Assembly (NCBI RefSeq): GCF_015291625.1 | Contig: NZ_CP030047.1 | Coordinates: 2,976,001 to 3,040,000 of the forward strand | From: Bradyrhizobium sp. CCBAU 53421 | GTDB lineage: Bacteria > Pseudomonadota > Alphaproteobacteria > Rhizobiales > Xanthobacteraceae | Reading direction: 5' to 3' | DNA: 64,000 bases | In this document: positions 19,885 through 29,370 of the stretch, piece by piece | Numbering within the stretch: position 1 is the first letter of the stretch | Layout: each line of letters starts with the position of its first letter | The notes under the pieces: model-generated | The model's input: only the letters and a program-made list of their open reading frames with translations | Told to the model about the DNA's origin: nothing | The model's database searches: none | Made by a program: the position numbers and the translations under genes

Positions 19885-22671
19885 ATGAGCAACAATCAGA
19901 ACTCCGGCCAGATCATTCAGTTCGAGCTCGATGGCCAGCAGGTCGAGGCGCGGGCCGGCGAAACGATCTGGCAGGTCGCCAAGCGCCAGGGCACCGAGAT
20001 CCCGCATCTGTGCTATTCACCCGCGCCTGACTACCGGCCGGACGGCAACTGCCGCGCCTGCATGGTCGAGATCGAAGGCGAGCGCGTGCTGGCGGCGTCC
20101 TGCAAGCGCACGCCTTCGGTCGGCATGAAGGTGAAGTCGGCGAGCCAGCGCGCCATCGCGGCGCAGAAGATGGTGATGGAGCTGCTCGTGGCGGACCAGC
20201 CGGCGCGCGAGACCTCGCACGATCCGGATTCGAAATTCTGGCACTGGGCCGAAAAGACCGGCGTCACCGAAAGCCGCTTCCCCGCGACCGAACGCTGGCA
20301 CGCCGACACCAGCCATCCGGCGATGCGCGTCAATCTCGACGCCTGCATCCAGTGCGGCCTGTGCGTGCGCGCGTGCCGCGAGGTGCAGGTCAACGACGTG
20401 ATCGGCATGGCCTACCGCAACCACGATGCCAAGATCGTGTTCGATTTCGACGACCCGATGGGCGAATCGACCTGCGTCGCGTGCGGCGAATGCGTGCAGG
20501 CCTGTCCGACCGGCGCGCTGATGCCGGCCGTCATGCTGGACGACAAGCAGAGCCGCGTCACCTGGCCCGACCGCAAGGTGGATTCGCTGTGCCCGTATTG
20601 CGGCGTCGGCTGCCAGGTCACCTACGAGGTCAAGGACGAGAAGGTGATCTACGCCGAAGGGCGTGATGGCCCCGCCAATCACAACCGGCTCTGCGTCAAG
20701 GGCCGCTTCGGCTTCGACTATATCCATCATCCGAACCGGCTGACCAAGCCGCTGGTTCGCCTGCCGGGCGTCAAGAAGGATGCCAACGACCAGGTCGATC
20801 CGGCCAATCCCTACACCCATTTCCGCGAGGCCTCCTGGGAGGAGGCGCTCGATCTTGCCGCGGCGGGCCTCCGCAAGATCCGCGACGAGAAGGGCGCCAA
20901 GGCGCTCGCCGGGTTCGGCTCGGCCAAGGGCTCTAATGAAGAGGCCTATCTGTTCCAGAAGCTGGTCCGCACCGGCTTCGGCTCCAACAATGTCGACCAC
21001 TGCACGCGGCTGTGTCACGCCTCGTCGGTCGCAGCTTTGTTCGAGGGACTGAGCTCCGGCGCGGTGTCGGCGCCGTTCTCGGCCGCGGCCGACGCCGAGG
21101 TGATCTGGGTGATCGGCGCCAATCCGACCGTGAACCATCCGGTCGCGGCGACCTACATCAAGAACGCCGCCAAGCGCGGCGCCAAGCTCTACGTGATGGA
21201 CCCGCGGCGGCAGACGCTGTCGCGCCACGCCACGCAGCATCTCGCCTTCAAGCCGGGCAGCGACGTCGCGATGCTGAACGCGATGATCCACACCATCATC
21301 ACCGAAGGCCTGACCGACGAACAGTACATCGCCGGCTATACCGAGGGCTATGACGACCTCAAGGCGAAGATCCAGGAGTTCACGCCGGAGCGCATGTCGC
21401 CGATCTGCGGCATTCCCGCCGAGACGCTGCGCGAGGTGGCGCGCGCCTACGCCAGCGCCAAGTCGTCGATCATTTTCTGGGGCATGGGCATCAGCCAGCA
21501 CGTCCACGGCACCGACAATGCGCGCTGCCTGATCGCGCTGGCCCTGATCACCGGCCAGGTCGGCCGTCCCGGCACCGGGCTGCATCCGCTGCGCGGGCAG
21601 AACAACGTGCAGGGCGCCTCCGACGCCGGCCTGATCCCGATGTTCCTGCCGGACTATCAGCCGGTCGGTCGCGACGACATGCGCGGCGCCTTCGAGAAAT
21701 TGTGGGGGCAGGAGCTTGATCCGGTGCGCGGGCTGACCGTCGTCGAGATCATGAACGCGATCCATGCCGGCGAAATCCACGGCATGTATGTCGAGGGCGA
21801 AAATCCCGCGATGTCCGATCCTGACTTGCAGCACGCGCGCCAGGCGCTGGCCAAGCTCGATCATCTCGTGGTGCAGGACCTGTTCGTCACCGAGACCGCG
21901 TTCCACGCCGACGTCATCCTGCCGGCCTCGGCATTCGCCGAGAAATCCGGCTCCTTCACCAACACTGACCGCCGCGTGCAGCTGGCGCGCGAGGTGATCA
22001 AGCCGCCGGGCGATGCGCGGCAGGATCTCTGGATCATCCAGGAGATCGCCAAGCGGATGGGATTGCCCTGGAATTATGCCGGACCTGGCGAGGTCTTCAC
22101 CGAGATGGCTGAGCTGATGCCGTCGCTGAAGAACATCACGTGGGAGCGCTTGGTGCGCGAGGGCGCGGTGACCTATCCGGTCGACGATCCCGACAAGCCG
22201 GGCAACGAGATCATCTTCACCACCGGCTTCCCGACCGAGAGCGGCCGCGGCAAGATCGTGCCGGCCAAGGTGATCCCGCCGGACGAATTGCCCGACGACG
22301 AGTATCCGATGGTGCTGTCGACCGGACGCGTGCTCGAGCACTGGCACACCGGCTCGATGACGCGCCGCGCCCAGGTGCTCGACCAGATCGAGCCCGAAGC
22401 GGTGGCGTTCATGACGCCGAAGGACATGCGCAAGAAGGGGCTCGCGCCCGGCGACTTCATCCGTCTCGAGACTCGCCGCGGCGCGGTCGAGGTCAAGGTG
22501 CGCGCCGACCGCGACGTGCCCGAGAACATGGTCTTCATGCCGTTCTGCTATGCGGAAGCGGCGGCGAATTTGCTGACCAACCCGGCGCTCGACCCGTTCG
22601 GCAAGATTCCGGAGTTCAAGTTCTGCGCGGTCCGCGCCGAGAAGATCGATATCCGGACGGCGGCGGAATAG
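19885..22671 (+). CDS. fdhA: Formate dehydrogenase, molybdopterin catalytic subunit
   Basis: Oxidises formate to CO2 at a Mo (or W) bis-MGD centre; soluble. 928 residues. Order: 2Fe-2S plant-type ferredoxin domain with C43, C56, C59 and C72; two 4Fe-4S motifs (CIQCGLCVRAC and CVACGECVQAC); the MopB 4Fe-4S site CPYCGVGC; then catalytic C377-H378 in TRLCHASS, cysteine rather than selenocysteine; C-terminal molydopterin-dinucleotide binding domain (TGRVLEHWHTGSMTRR). Electrons go through the cluster chain to FdhB and NAD+. Mo versus W cannot be told from sequence. A long open frame on the other strand is a shadow. Confidence 0.96.
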   Translation: MSNNQNSGQIIQFELDGQQVEARAGETIWQVAKRQGTEIPHLCYSPAPDYRPDGNCRACMVEIEGERVLAASCKRTPSVGMKVKSASQRAIAAQKMVMELLVADQPARETSHDPDSKFWHWAEKTGVTESRFPATERWHADTSHPAMRVNLDACIQCGLCVRACREVQVNDVIGMAYRNHDAKIVFDFDDPMGESTCVACGECVQACPTGALMPAVMLDDKQSRVTWPDRKVDSLCPYCGVGCQVTYEVKDEKVIYAEGRDGPANHNRLCVKGRFGFDYIHHPNRLTKPLVRLPGVKKDANDQVDPANPYTHFREASWEEALDLAAAGLRKIRDEKGAKALAGFGSAKGSNEEAYLFQKLVRTGFGSNNVDHCTRLCHASSVAALFEGLSSGAVSAPFSAAADAEVIWVIGANPTVNHPVAATYIKNAAKRGAKLYVMDPRRQTLSRHATQHLAFKPGSDVAMLNAMIHTIITEGLTDEQYIAGYTEGYDDLKAKIQEFTPERMSPICGIPAETLREVARAYASAKSSIIFWGMGISQHVHGTDNARCLIALALITGQVGRPGTGLHPLRGQNNVQGASDAGLIPMFLPDYQPVGRDDMRGAFEKLWGQELDPVRGLTVVEIMNAIHAGEIHGMYVEGENPAMSDPDLQHARQALAKLDHLVVQDLFVTETAFHADVILPASAFAEKSGSFTNTDRRVQLAREVIKPPGDARQDLWIIQEIAKRMGLPWNYAGPGEVFTEMAELMPSLKNITWERLVREGAVTYPVDDPDKPGNEIIFTTGFPTESGRGKIVPAKVIPPDELPDDEYPMVLSTGRVLEHWHTGSMTRRAQVLDQIEPEAVAFMTPKDMRKKGLAPGDFIRLETRRGAVEVKVRADRDVPENMVFMPFCYAEAAANLLTNPALDPFGKIPEFKFCAVRAEKIDIRTAAE

Positions 22672-22726
22672 CCGTCCGGGCCAAAACAAACGCAACGCGG
22701 CGACGCCAACCCGCAGGGAGATCAGC

Positions 22727-23521
22727 ATGCGAACGATCATAGTCGGAGCACTTTGCGCCATCGCGATGGTCGCGAGCGCACAGGCCGCGGTCAAGGAAGA
22801 GCCGGTCACCTACTCGGACGGCGAGACCACGATGAAGGGCTTCGTGGTCTATGACGATGCGAGCCAGGCGAAGCGGCCCGGCATCATCATGGTGCACGAA
22901 TGGTGGGGCATCACCCCGCATATCCACAACGAGGCGCGGAAGTTCGCGGAGCAGGGCTATGTCGCCTTCATCGCGGACATGTATGGCGACGCCAAGACCG
23001 CCGACAATCCGAAGGACGCCGGCGCGCTGTCCGGCTCGGTGATGAAGAGCCCGAAGGTGATGGAGCAGCGCTTCAACGCCGCGCGCGAGCAACTCGCCAA
23101 GCAGGCCTCGGTCAATCCGCAGCGGATCGGCGCGGTCGGTTACTGCTTTGGCGGCGCGGTGGTGCTGAACATGGCGCGCACCGGCGCTGATCTCGCCGCC
23201 GTTGCGGGCTTCCACGCGTCGCTCGGTCTCAACACGCCCGCACCGGCGCCGGGCACCGTCAAGGCAAAAATCCTGATCCTGAACGGCGCGGACGATCCGT
23301 TCGTGAAGCGCGAGCAGTACGATGCGCTGAAGAAAGATTTCGACGCCGCGAAGGCCGACTACCGGATCATCGAGTATCCCGGCGCGGTGCACGCGTTCAC
23401 CAACCCCGAAGCCACCGAGCTCGGCAAGAAGTTCAACCTGCCGCTCAAATACGACGCCAAGGCCGATCAGGAATCGAAGGCCGAGGCGGCCAAGCTGTTC
23501 GCCGCGAACCTTCAGAAATGA
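22727..23521 (+). CDS. Exported dienelactone hydrolase family protein
   Basis: Alpha/beta hydrolase of 264 residues with a Sec signal peptide ending near ASAQA (about residues 1-22). The catalytic triad is visible: Cys nucleophile in GYCFGG, Asp in NGADDPF and His in GAVHAFTNP, the arrangement of dienelactone hydrolases. Position just after fdhA is probably incidental. Its real substrate is unknown; many exported members are general esterases. The start has GGGAGAT upstream. Confidence 0.9.
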   Translation: MRTIIVGALCAIAMVASAQAAVKEEPVTYSDGETTMKGFVVYDDASQAKRPGIIMVHEWWGITPHIHNEARKFAEQGYVAFIADMYGDAKTADNPKDAGALSGSVMKSPKVMEQRFNAAREQLAKQASVNPQRIGAVGYCFGGAVVLNMARTGADLAAVAGFHASLGLNTPAPAPGTVKAKILILNGADDPFVKREQYDALKKDFDAAKADYRIIEYPGAVHAFTNPEATELGKKFNLPLKYDAKADQESKAEAAKLFAANLQK

Positions 23522-23552
23522 GCCAACCGGCCGCCCACATGGTGCCGCAGCA

Positions 23553-24287
23553 TTGACGCCGGCAATCGCCGATACTCCGGAAACGATCAAGGTCATCATT
23601 TCCGGCGGCTTCGCGGCAGTCTATCGCGAAGTGCTGCCCGAATTCGAGCGCAGCACCGGCATCAAGGTGGAGACCGGCTCCGGCGCATCGGAGGGCACCG
23701 GCCCGAAGACAATCCGGCACCAGCTTGCGCACGGCACCAAGGCGGACGTGGTGATCCTGTCGCGCGAGGGACTGCGCAAGCTGAACGAAGACGGGCGGAT
23801 TCGCGCGGGATCCGACACTGGTCTCGCGACGGCGCCCTTGGCGGCCGCGGTTCGCTCAGGCTCTCCGAAGCCGGACGTCGGCGACGCGATCGCGCTGAAG
23901 AAAGCCTTGATCGATGCGGGTCAGGTGGTGGCGCCGAGCAGCACCAGCGGACAATTCGTCCGCGACAAGGTCTTCCCCAGGCTGAACCTGCCGGACACGG
24001 TGCGACTCACCCTCGAGGCGCGCGGCACCGAGGCGGCCGAAGCGCTGCGCGCGGGCAAGGCCAATCTCTCGATCGGGCCGACCAGCGAGCTGGTGCAGGA
24101 GACCGGCATCGAGGTCGTCGGTCTGCTGCCTGCGGATCTGCAGCTTGTGCAGACCTTCACGGCTGCTGTCGTCAGCGACTCCAGGTCGCCTGACGCAGCC
24201 CGGCGCCTGATCGATTTCCTTTCCTCGGATACCGATATCATGCGCGCGGCGATCAAGCGGGCGGGCATGGAGCGGCCACGCGGATAG
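23553..24287 (+). pseudogene. ModA-like substrate-binding protein lacking its signal peptide
   Basis: A 244-residue type-2 periplasmic binding domain (VIISGGFAAVYREVLPEFERSTGIKV; KADVVILSR; FTAAVVSDSRSPDAARRLIDFL) of the molybdate/anion-binding ModA-like class. The frame opens at TTG 23553 with TPAIADTPETIKV, which looks like the end of a signal peptide (PAIA cleavage, then the mature protein), but no hydrophobic export segment precedes it in any frame and only 31 bases separate it from the upstream stop. The 5' end therefore seems deleted. It may be non-functional or a cytoplasmic remnant. No permease or ATPase genes accompany it. Confidence 0.6.
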
Positions 24288-24328
24288 GCTGCCGTCGCAT
24301 CGTGCCGAAGCGCCGGCGGCGGCGCGGC

Positions 24329-24865
24329 TTAGCGATCTCCGTTGCCGGGCGCGACATTGAGCGGCGCGCCACCGGTCGAAATCGGACCCGCCGGTTTTGG
24401 CGCCCGAACCGGCGGCCGTCTCGGCTTCGGCGCCGCTTGCGCGACCGGTGCTGGATGCGGCTGGTCGGCCGTTGCCGTGGCCTGCGGTGGCACGGGAGCA
24501 GGAGCGGGGCGCTGCAGCGCGTCGACCTTCGAGGCCAGGGCCGCCAGCTGGTCGGCGATCGTCTTCATCTGCTCCTGCTGGTCCGCCACCGACTTGCTGA
24601 GCGCGCCGATGTCGTCCTCGAGCTTCTGCTGTGTTGCGAGCAGATCCGGCAACGTCTCCTTGTCGCCCGCGGCCGCACTGTCACCGGGCGCAGCGTTGCC
24701 CAGCGAGGGCACCAGCGGCGCGATCTGGGGCCAGGCGTAGACGCCTCCGGCGCCCACACAGGCGAGGATGACGACCAGCAGGAACCACGGCCAGCGGCGG
24801 CGCGCAGCGGGAACCGGGCTTGACGGCGCATGGCGCTGCCATGCCTGATCGGAATCGTTGGTCAC
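24329..24865 (-). CDS. Hypothetical single-span membrane protein with coiled coil
   Basis: 178 residues: a short cytoplasmic arginine-rich segment, one membrane helix at about 25-45 (WFLLVVILACVGAGGVYAW), a predicted coiled coil at about 75-115 with heptad-like leucines (TLPDLLATQQKLEDDIGAL ... IADQLAALASKVDAL), then a Pro/Ala/Lys-rich tail. The organisation suggests a periplasmic tether or scaffold. No family is recognised. Divergent from exoD; the two 5' ends overlap or abut. Confidence 0.65.
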   Translation of the reverse strand: MTNDSDQAWQRHAPSSPVPAARRRWPWFLLVVILACVGAGGVYAWPQIAPLVPSLGNAAPGDSAAAGDKETLPDLLATQQKLEDDIGALSKSVADQQEQMKTIADQLAALASKVDALQRPAPAPVPPQATATADQPHPAPVAQAAPKPRRPPVRAPKPAGPISTGGAPLNVAPGNGDR

Positions 24866-24930
24866 CCATGCTTCCTAGTCTGCTTCGGCAGCTGTTGCAA
24901 TCGATGCCGAGTCTGACCACTTTGGGGGCC

Positions 24931-25542
24931 ATGACCCCCTCGTCCGGAGCCCCATTGGCCCCCACGCACACGTCCCAACTTCTTGAGGAACTCGTCGCTC
25001 AAGCACCGGACGGCCCCGTCGATCTCGAATGGCTCCTCAGTAACCTGGACAAGCGGTCGTTCGGCCTGCTCCTGCTGCTGTTGGGGCTGCTGGTGATCAT
25101 CCCCGGCGTCGCGACGGTTGCGACGCTGGCGCTGCTGTTTCCGGCGGTCGAGATGATGCGTGGCCGCAGCGCGCCGTCGTTTCCGCATTTCCTGTCGAAG
25201 CGGCAGTTCGACTTCAAGCGCTTCAAGCGGTTCACCGTCCTCGTCCGTCCGATGCTCCAGGCGATCGAGCGCATCAGCCGGCCGCGCTGGGACGCGCGTC
25301 GCGACGTGATCGATCGCCTTGTCGGACTGGTCGTGTTTCTCTTGGCCTTCTCGGCAGGCTGGCCGCTGCCTCTGGTCAACGTCATTCCGGGAATGGTGGT
25401 CGTCCTGATCGCGATCGCCTACCTGCAAGAGGACGGCCTGCTGCTGGCCATTGCGATGGCGGCGGCGCTGATCTGCCTGCTTGGGCTCGGATGGACGCTG
25501 TGGGCCACGTTCGGAGCCGTGATGAACTGGATCGGGCTGTGA
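24931..25542 (+). CDS. exoD: Exopolysaccharide synthesis protein, ExoD family
   Basis: 203 residues from ATG 24931, close to the family length; earlier in-frame ATGs at 24868 and 24904 are possible but the extension runs into the divergent gene. N-terminal helical segment (LLEELVAQAPDGPVDLEWLLSNL) then several membrane helices (LLLLLLGLLVIIPGVATVAT; LVVFLLAFSAGWPLPLVNVIPGM), the pattern of ExoD. In Sinorhizobium ExoD affects exopolysaccharide and alkali tolerance, but the biochemical role is unresolved. It lies 15 kb from the polysaccharide cluster. Confidence 0.88.
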   Translation: MTPSSGAPLAPTHTSQLLEELVAQAPDGPVDLEWLLSNLDKRSFGLLLLLLGLLVIIPGVATVATLALLFPAVEMMRGRSAPSFPHFLSKRQFDFKRFKRFTVLVRPMLQAIERISRPRWDARRDVIDRLVGLVVFLLAFSAGWPLPLVNVIPGMVVVLIAIAYLQEDGLLLAIAMAAALICLLGLGWTLWATFGAVMNWIGL

Positions 25543-25555
25543 CGTTTCGTGCAGT

Positions 25556-25586
25556 GAGATGTCCCGACTTCGGGGGTCGACATCTC
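25556..25586 (+). terminator. Hairpin after exoD
   Basis: Arms GAGATGTC (25556-25563) and GACATCTC (25579-25586) enclose a smaller CGAC/GTCG stem. No T run, so it is a weak terminator or processing signal between exoD and the binding-protein gene. Confidence 0.45.
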
Positions 25587-25650
25587 GCAGCGGCTTGATC
25601 ATGATCTCGCCTGACGCCGCGGCAAACAGCGGCGCGAATGGGGAGAACAC

Positions 25651-26862
25651 ATGCGTTGCATCACACTCGCGGCGATCGCCGCGCTCAGCCTTGTTTCGAC
25701 TTCGGCGGTTCTTGCCGCCGACAAGAAGTACGATCCCGGCGCCAGCGATACCGAAATCAAGATCGGGCAGACCATGCCCTATAGCGGTCCAGCCTCGGCG
25801 TATGGCACGCAGGGCAGGGCCGAAGCCGCCTACTGGAAGATGATCAACAGCCAGGGCGGAATCAACGGCCGGAAGATCACCTTGCTGAGCATGGACGACG
25901 GCTATAGCCCGCCGAAGACGGTGGAGCAGACCCGCAAGCTCGTCGAGCAGGATGAGATCCTCGCCAATATCGGCTCACTCGGCACGCCGACCAATTCGTC
26001 GATCCAGAAATATCTCAACGGCAAGAAGGTCCCGCATCTCTTGATCTCCACCGGGGCCTCGAAGTGGAACGATCCGAAGGAATTCCCCTGGACCACGCCG
26101 TTCTATCCGCCCTATGCGCAGGAAGCGAAGATCTACGCCAAGTACATCGCCAAGGAGCTGCCGAGCGCCAAGATCGGCGTGATCTACCAGAATGACGACT
26201 TCGGCAAGGACTACCTGAAGGGCTTCAAGGAGGGGCTGGGAGAGAAGGCCGGCCTCATCGTCAAGGAGCTCAGCTACGAGGTCACCGATCCGACGATCGA
26301 TTCCCAGATCGTCAACCTGAAGGCTGCGGGCGCCGACGTGCTGATGACGATCACGACGCCGAAGTTCGGTGCGCAGGCGATCCGCAAGGTGGCCGATCTC
26401 GCGTGGAAGCCGACGCACTTCATCGTCTCGGTCTCAAGTTCGATCGGCGGCGCGCTCGAGCCCGCCGGCCTCGAAGCGTCCACCGGTCTCATGACGGCGC
26501 TGGCGACCAAGGTGGTCGGCGACCCCGCGTGGGACACCGACAAGGGCGTGCAGGACTATCTCGCCTTCATGAAGCAATGGTACCCCGAAGGCAATCCGAT
26601 CGATGGCAGCAACCAGATCGGGTATTTGTCCGCGCAGTTCACGGCAATCATCCTGAAGAACTGCGGCGACGTGCTGACCCGCGAGAACCTTTTGAAGCAG
26701 GCCACCAACCTGAGCAAGGTCTCGCTGCCGCTATTGCTGCCCGGCATCACGGTGTCGGTGTCGCCGACGGACTACTCCACCTTCGACACCTTCAAGCTCG
26801 CGAAGTTCGACGGCAAGACCTGGAAGTTCTTCGGCGAGAACATCAGCACCGCGTCGCGCTGA
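25651..26862 (+). CDS. ABC transporter substrate-binding protein, Liv family (orphan)
   Basis: 403 residues; signal peptide of about 22 residues (MRCITLAAIAALSLVSTSAVLA, cleaved before ADKKYDPG). Peripla_BP_6 fold with the GQTMPYSGPASAYGTQG ligand loop and IGVIYQNDDFGKDYLKGFKEGL lobe-2 segment. No permease or ATPase is adjacent, so it either serves a transporter elsewhere or acts alone. Start ATG is preceded by GGGGAGAAC. Confidence 0.92.
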   Translation: MRCITLAAIAALSLVSTSAVLAADKKYDPGASDTEIKIGQTMPYSGPASAYGTQGRAEAAYWKMINSQGGINGRKITLLSMDDGYSPPKTVEQTRKLVEQDEILANIGSLGTPTNSSIQKYLNGKKVPHLLISTGASKWNDPKEFPWTTPFYPPYAQEAKIYAKYIAKELPSAKIGVIYQNDDFGKDYLKGFKEGLGEKAGLIVKELSYEVTDPTIDSQIVNLKAAGADVLMTITTPKFGAQAIRKVADLAWKPTHFIVSVSSSIGGALEPAGLEASTGLMTALATKVVGDPAWDTDKGVQDYLAFMKQWYPEGNPIDGSNQIGYLSAQFTAIILKNCGDVLTRENLLKQATNLSKVSLPLLLPGITVSVSPTDYSTFDTFKLAKFDGKTWKFFGENISTASR

Positions 26863-26979
26863 GGACCAGCGAGAGGCGGCCGAACTGACGAGCATCCGTG
26901 GACGCAGCAGATGTGCTGCGTCCATGTGAAGCGTTTCAATGCCGCCGTTGGCCCAAGCGATCAACGGCTCGAAAATGTT

Positions 26980-27546
26980 CTAGTGCGGACGTCTTGATCG
27001 CTTGAGTTCGGCGACTTGAAACTTCCCGGCGGCCTGCAGACTGCTGCAAAGCCAATAGGCTCTATTTCGGTATTCGCCGAGGAACCATTTGGTCTCGACA
27101 CAATCCACGTAGGACTTGTAGGTGAGATTGTCCCTGCACGTCGACGAGAAGGGTCCATAGGCTTGTCCGCCCGCCGATTCGCTGCACCCAACCCAGGGGT
27201 CCTTGCCGTGCGGGAGGCTGGACTCGCAACCGCCGTTGCAGTTGCTGGCGACCTTCTCCAGCTTGGCGATCCTCCCCAATACTGAATCTGGCGCAGGCGA
27301 CGGCGCTCGCGCGGTCGAAGATGACGTGTGACCGGCCAACGATGTCCGGCGAGCAGCCACTCTGCTGCTTGCGACCTCCTTCGGCCTGTTCGGCCTTGCC
27401 GCCGGCTTCGGCGCGTCGACCGTGATGGAGGGAAGCGGGGCGCTGGAGCCTGTTGCTGCGGTCTGCGACGCGGCAGGGCCGCACAGCAGGAGCGTTGACA
27501 GGATAGCGACGGCGGAGGGCGCGACAAACCTTGACGACAATTTCAT
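26980..27546 (-). CDS. Hypothetical exported cysteine-containing protein
   Basis: 188 residues with a signal peptide (MKLSSRFVAPSAVAILSTLL ... ASQ). Residues about 30-90 are Pro/Ser/Ala-rich and probably disordered; residues 95-180 are a compact segment with seven or so cysteines (NCNGGCESS; VGCSES; TCRDNL; DCVETKW; WLCSSL), suggesting disulphides. Unrecognised family; only its export and disulphide potential can be inferred. Convergent with the orphan binding protein. Confidence 0.65.
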   Translation of the reverse strand: MKLSSRFVAPSAVAILSTLLLCGPAASQTAATGSSAPLPSITVDAPKPAARPNRPKEVASSRVAARRTSLAGHTSSSTARAPSPAPDSVLGRIAKLEKVASNCNGGCESSLPHGKDPWVGCSESAGGQAYGPFSSTCRDNLTYKSYVDCVETKWFLGEYRNRAYWLCSSLQAAGKFQVAELKRSRRPH

Positions 27547-27900
27547 GACCTTGTCCTCTCAAGGACGGACATGCCGTCCTAATTGCATTGCCACGCGGAT
27601 TCAACTAGCCGAAATTCCAGAACTTGGCCACTGAGGGGCGGAGGAATTTCTGCCGATGACCGGCCTTGACATGGATGCTGGGGAGGATGCGGACCACGCA
27701 CCCAAGGCCGCTGCCATGTCTGCCGCCGGCTCAAGCCGGAATTCGCGGCGTTGCTCGATGTCGCCTTTGACCCAAAGCGGACTTTGACTTCTGGCAATTT
27801 TAACTCTTATCGGCCATCGATGTATCCTAGACGTTGAATTTGAGTAAACTCTCGCGCGCCTATGCTGACGCGCTTCAGAATCTTTGTCGGGAGATCGTTG
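27547..27900. repeat. Intergenic stretch with degenerate dispersed repeat
   Basis: No gene is supported. The stretch around 27690-27790 includes GACCCAAAGCGGAC, a word recurring as GGCCCAAAGCGGAC at 29508-29521 and as a degenerate ACCCGAAGCGAAC at about 29216. I take these as remnants of a dispersed repeat family common between rhizobial genes. Confidence 0.5.
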
Positions 27901-29031
27901 ATGGCTCAAGAAAGTTCGAGGCCGCGTATCGGCGAAGGGCGCATCGGCAGTTCTCTCTGCGCCGCGATCGGCGTGCTCAGCGTCGCTGCGGTGCTATGCC
28001 TGCGCTACCCCGCCTTTCTCACGACGCCTGAGCTGCGCGTCCATTACGACGTCGAGCTGCTCCGCCTCACCCTCGCGATCGCCATGGTCGTCGGTGCCTG
28101 GCTCGGCGTCATCGGGATCGTGCTTGGCGGCCCGCGGGTGCCCGCTACGATCGGCCTCAGCGCGCTTTTTTTCGCCACGCTGCTTGGTGGGCCCTACGTG
28201 CCGACACCAGATTTTCTCCAGCCGCGCTTCTATCTCGGCCTCGACTGGCTGGTGCTCGATCTATTCTTCACCGGCGCAGCATTCGTGCTGCTCGAGTGGG
28301 TCTTCCCACGGGTGCGGCCGGAGCAAGGGCCGCTCAGCCCCGGCTGGAGGCTCGATCTCGCCTATTTCGGAGTCAACCACCTGCTGATCGGCGTCTTCCT
28401 GGTGGTCTCGACACATTTTGCCCATGACTATTTCGCCTGGGCGATCAGCCCGTCACTGCAAGCGCATGTCGTGGCCCTGCCGGCGATCGTCCGCTTCGTG
28501 CTGGTGATCCTGGCGGCCGATGCAGTCGAATACATCTCCCACCGCGCCTATCACGAGGTGCCGTGGTTGTGGCGAATCCATGCGGTTCATCATTCGCCCG
28601 AACACATGGACTGGCTCTCGGGATCGCGCCTCCATTTCTTCGAGCCATTGGCAACGCGCGCCATGGTGCTGGTGCCGATCGTCCTGCTCGGCTTCCCGCA
28701 GGACACGATCTTCGCCTATCTCATTTTCATCTCTGTGCAATCTGTGCTGATCCATTCAAACATCAAGATGGATGTCGGCTGGCTGCGGTACGTGATCGTC
28801 ACGCCGCAATTCCATCACTGGCACCACGCCTCGGACGCCGAGGCCATCGACAAGAACTATGCGGCACACACGCCGCTGTTCGATATGCTGGGCAGAACCT
28901 GGCACCTGCCCAAAGACCGCTGGCCGGTCAAATACGGAACGGTGAAGCCGATCCCCGGCGGCATGCTCGGCCAGTTCGCGTACCCCTTCATCGGGCCGGT
29001 GAAGGAATTCCTCGAACATCGGGACCCATGA
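27901..29031 (+). CDS. Sterol desaturase / fatty acid hydroxylase family protein
   Basis: Membrane di-iron oxygenase family, 376 residues from ATG 27901. The three histidine boxes that bind the diiron centre are present: HRAYHE (after the third membrane pair), HAVHHS, and HHWHH near the C-terminus. Five or six hydrophobic spans surround them. It could hydroxylate or desaturate a lipid, hopanoid or carotenoid; nothing nearby fixes the substrate. Gene stands alone. Confidence 0.88.
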   Translation: MAQESSRPRIGEGRIGSSLCAAIGVLSVAAVLCLRYPAFLTTPELRVHYDVELLRLTLAIAMVVGAWLGVIGIVLGGPRVPATIGLSALFFATLLGGPYVPTPDFLQPRFYLGLDWLVLDLFFTGAAFVLLEWVFPRVRPEQGPLSPGWRLDLAYFGVNHLLIGVFLVVSTHFAHDYFAWAISPSLQAHVVALPAIVRFVLVILAADAVEYISHRAYHEVPWLWRIHAVHHSPEHMDWLSGSRLHFFEPLATRAMVLVPIVLLGFPQDTIFAYLIFISVQSVLIHSNIKMDVGWLRYVIVTPQFHHWHHASDAEAIDKNYAAHTPLFDMLGRTWHLPKDRWPVKYGTVKPIPGGMLGQFAYPFIGPVKEFLEHRDP

Positions 29032-29232
29032 AGCGGCGTGTTCCGCTGTTGCCAGCACGAGAGTCGCAGCGTGTTTGCTCGCTGAGGAAAATCGGGTGAG
29101 GCGACGCCGGTGACGTGTGCTCTCCGGCAATTCGGCGACGGAGTAGAGTTGGCGGCATGTCCGAAGTTGAGGTAGACCTGAAGTAGCTGGCCGACTGCAA
29201 AGACGACGCGACTGACCCGAAGCGAACTTTCG
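29032..29232. other. Intergenic stretch, no gene seen
   Basis: About 200 bases after the desaturase-type gene; contains a degenerate copy of the dispersed repeat mentioned at 27547-27900, no credible frame. Confidence 0.4.
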
Positions 29233-29370
29233 TCAACTCCAGCCTCGCTTGGTCAGAAGCGGACCGATCTCCGCCGCAAGCCAAATCACCACGATCACTA
29301 TAACCAGAAGGAGGAAGCCACATCCGGCTCCAAATGACCGCTCGGGAGGCGGGGGCGGTACATAATCCAT
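29233..29370 (-). CDS. Small membrane protein, 45 residues
   Basis: Starts ATG 29370 behind a well-spaced GGAGA. Residues 1-12 are proline-rich (MDYVPPPPPERS), followed by one strong membrane helix (GCGFLLLVIVIVVIWLAAEI) and a basic tail. A longer frame from 29439 has no ribosome site. Unknown family; ribosome site and helix make it a plausible small protein. Confidence 0.5.
   Translation of the reverse strand: MDYVPPPPPERSFGAGCGFLLLVIVIVVIWLAAEIGPLLTKRGWS

Noticed and set aside
20017..22809. A 930-residue minus-strand open frame opposite fdhA
   Set aside because: Shadow of fdhA codon bias; no protein-like pattern, whereas fdhA has all its metal-binding motifs.
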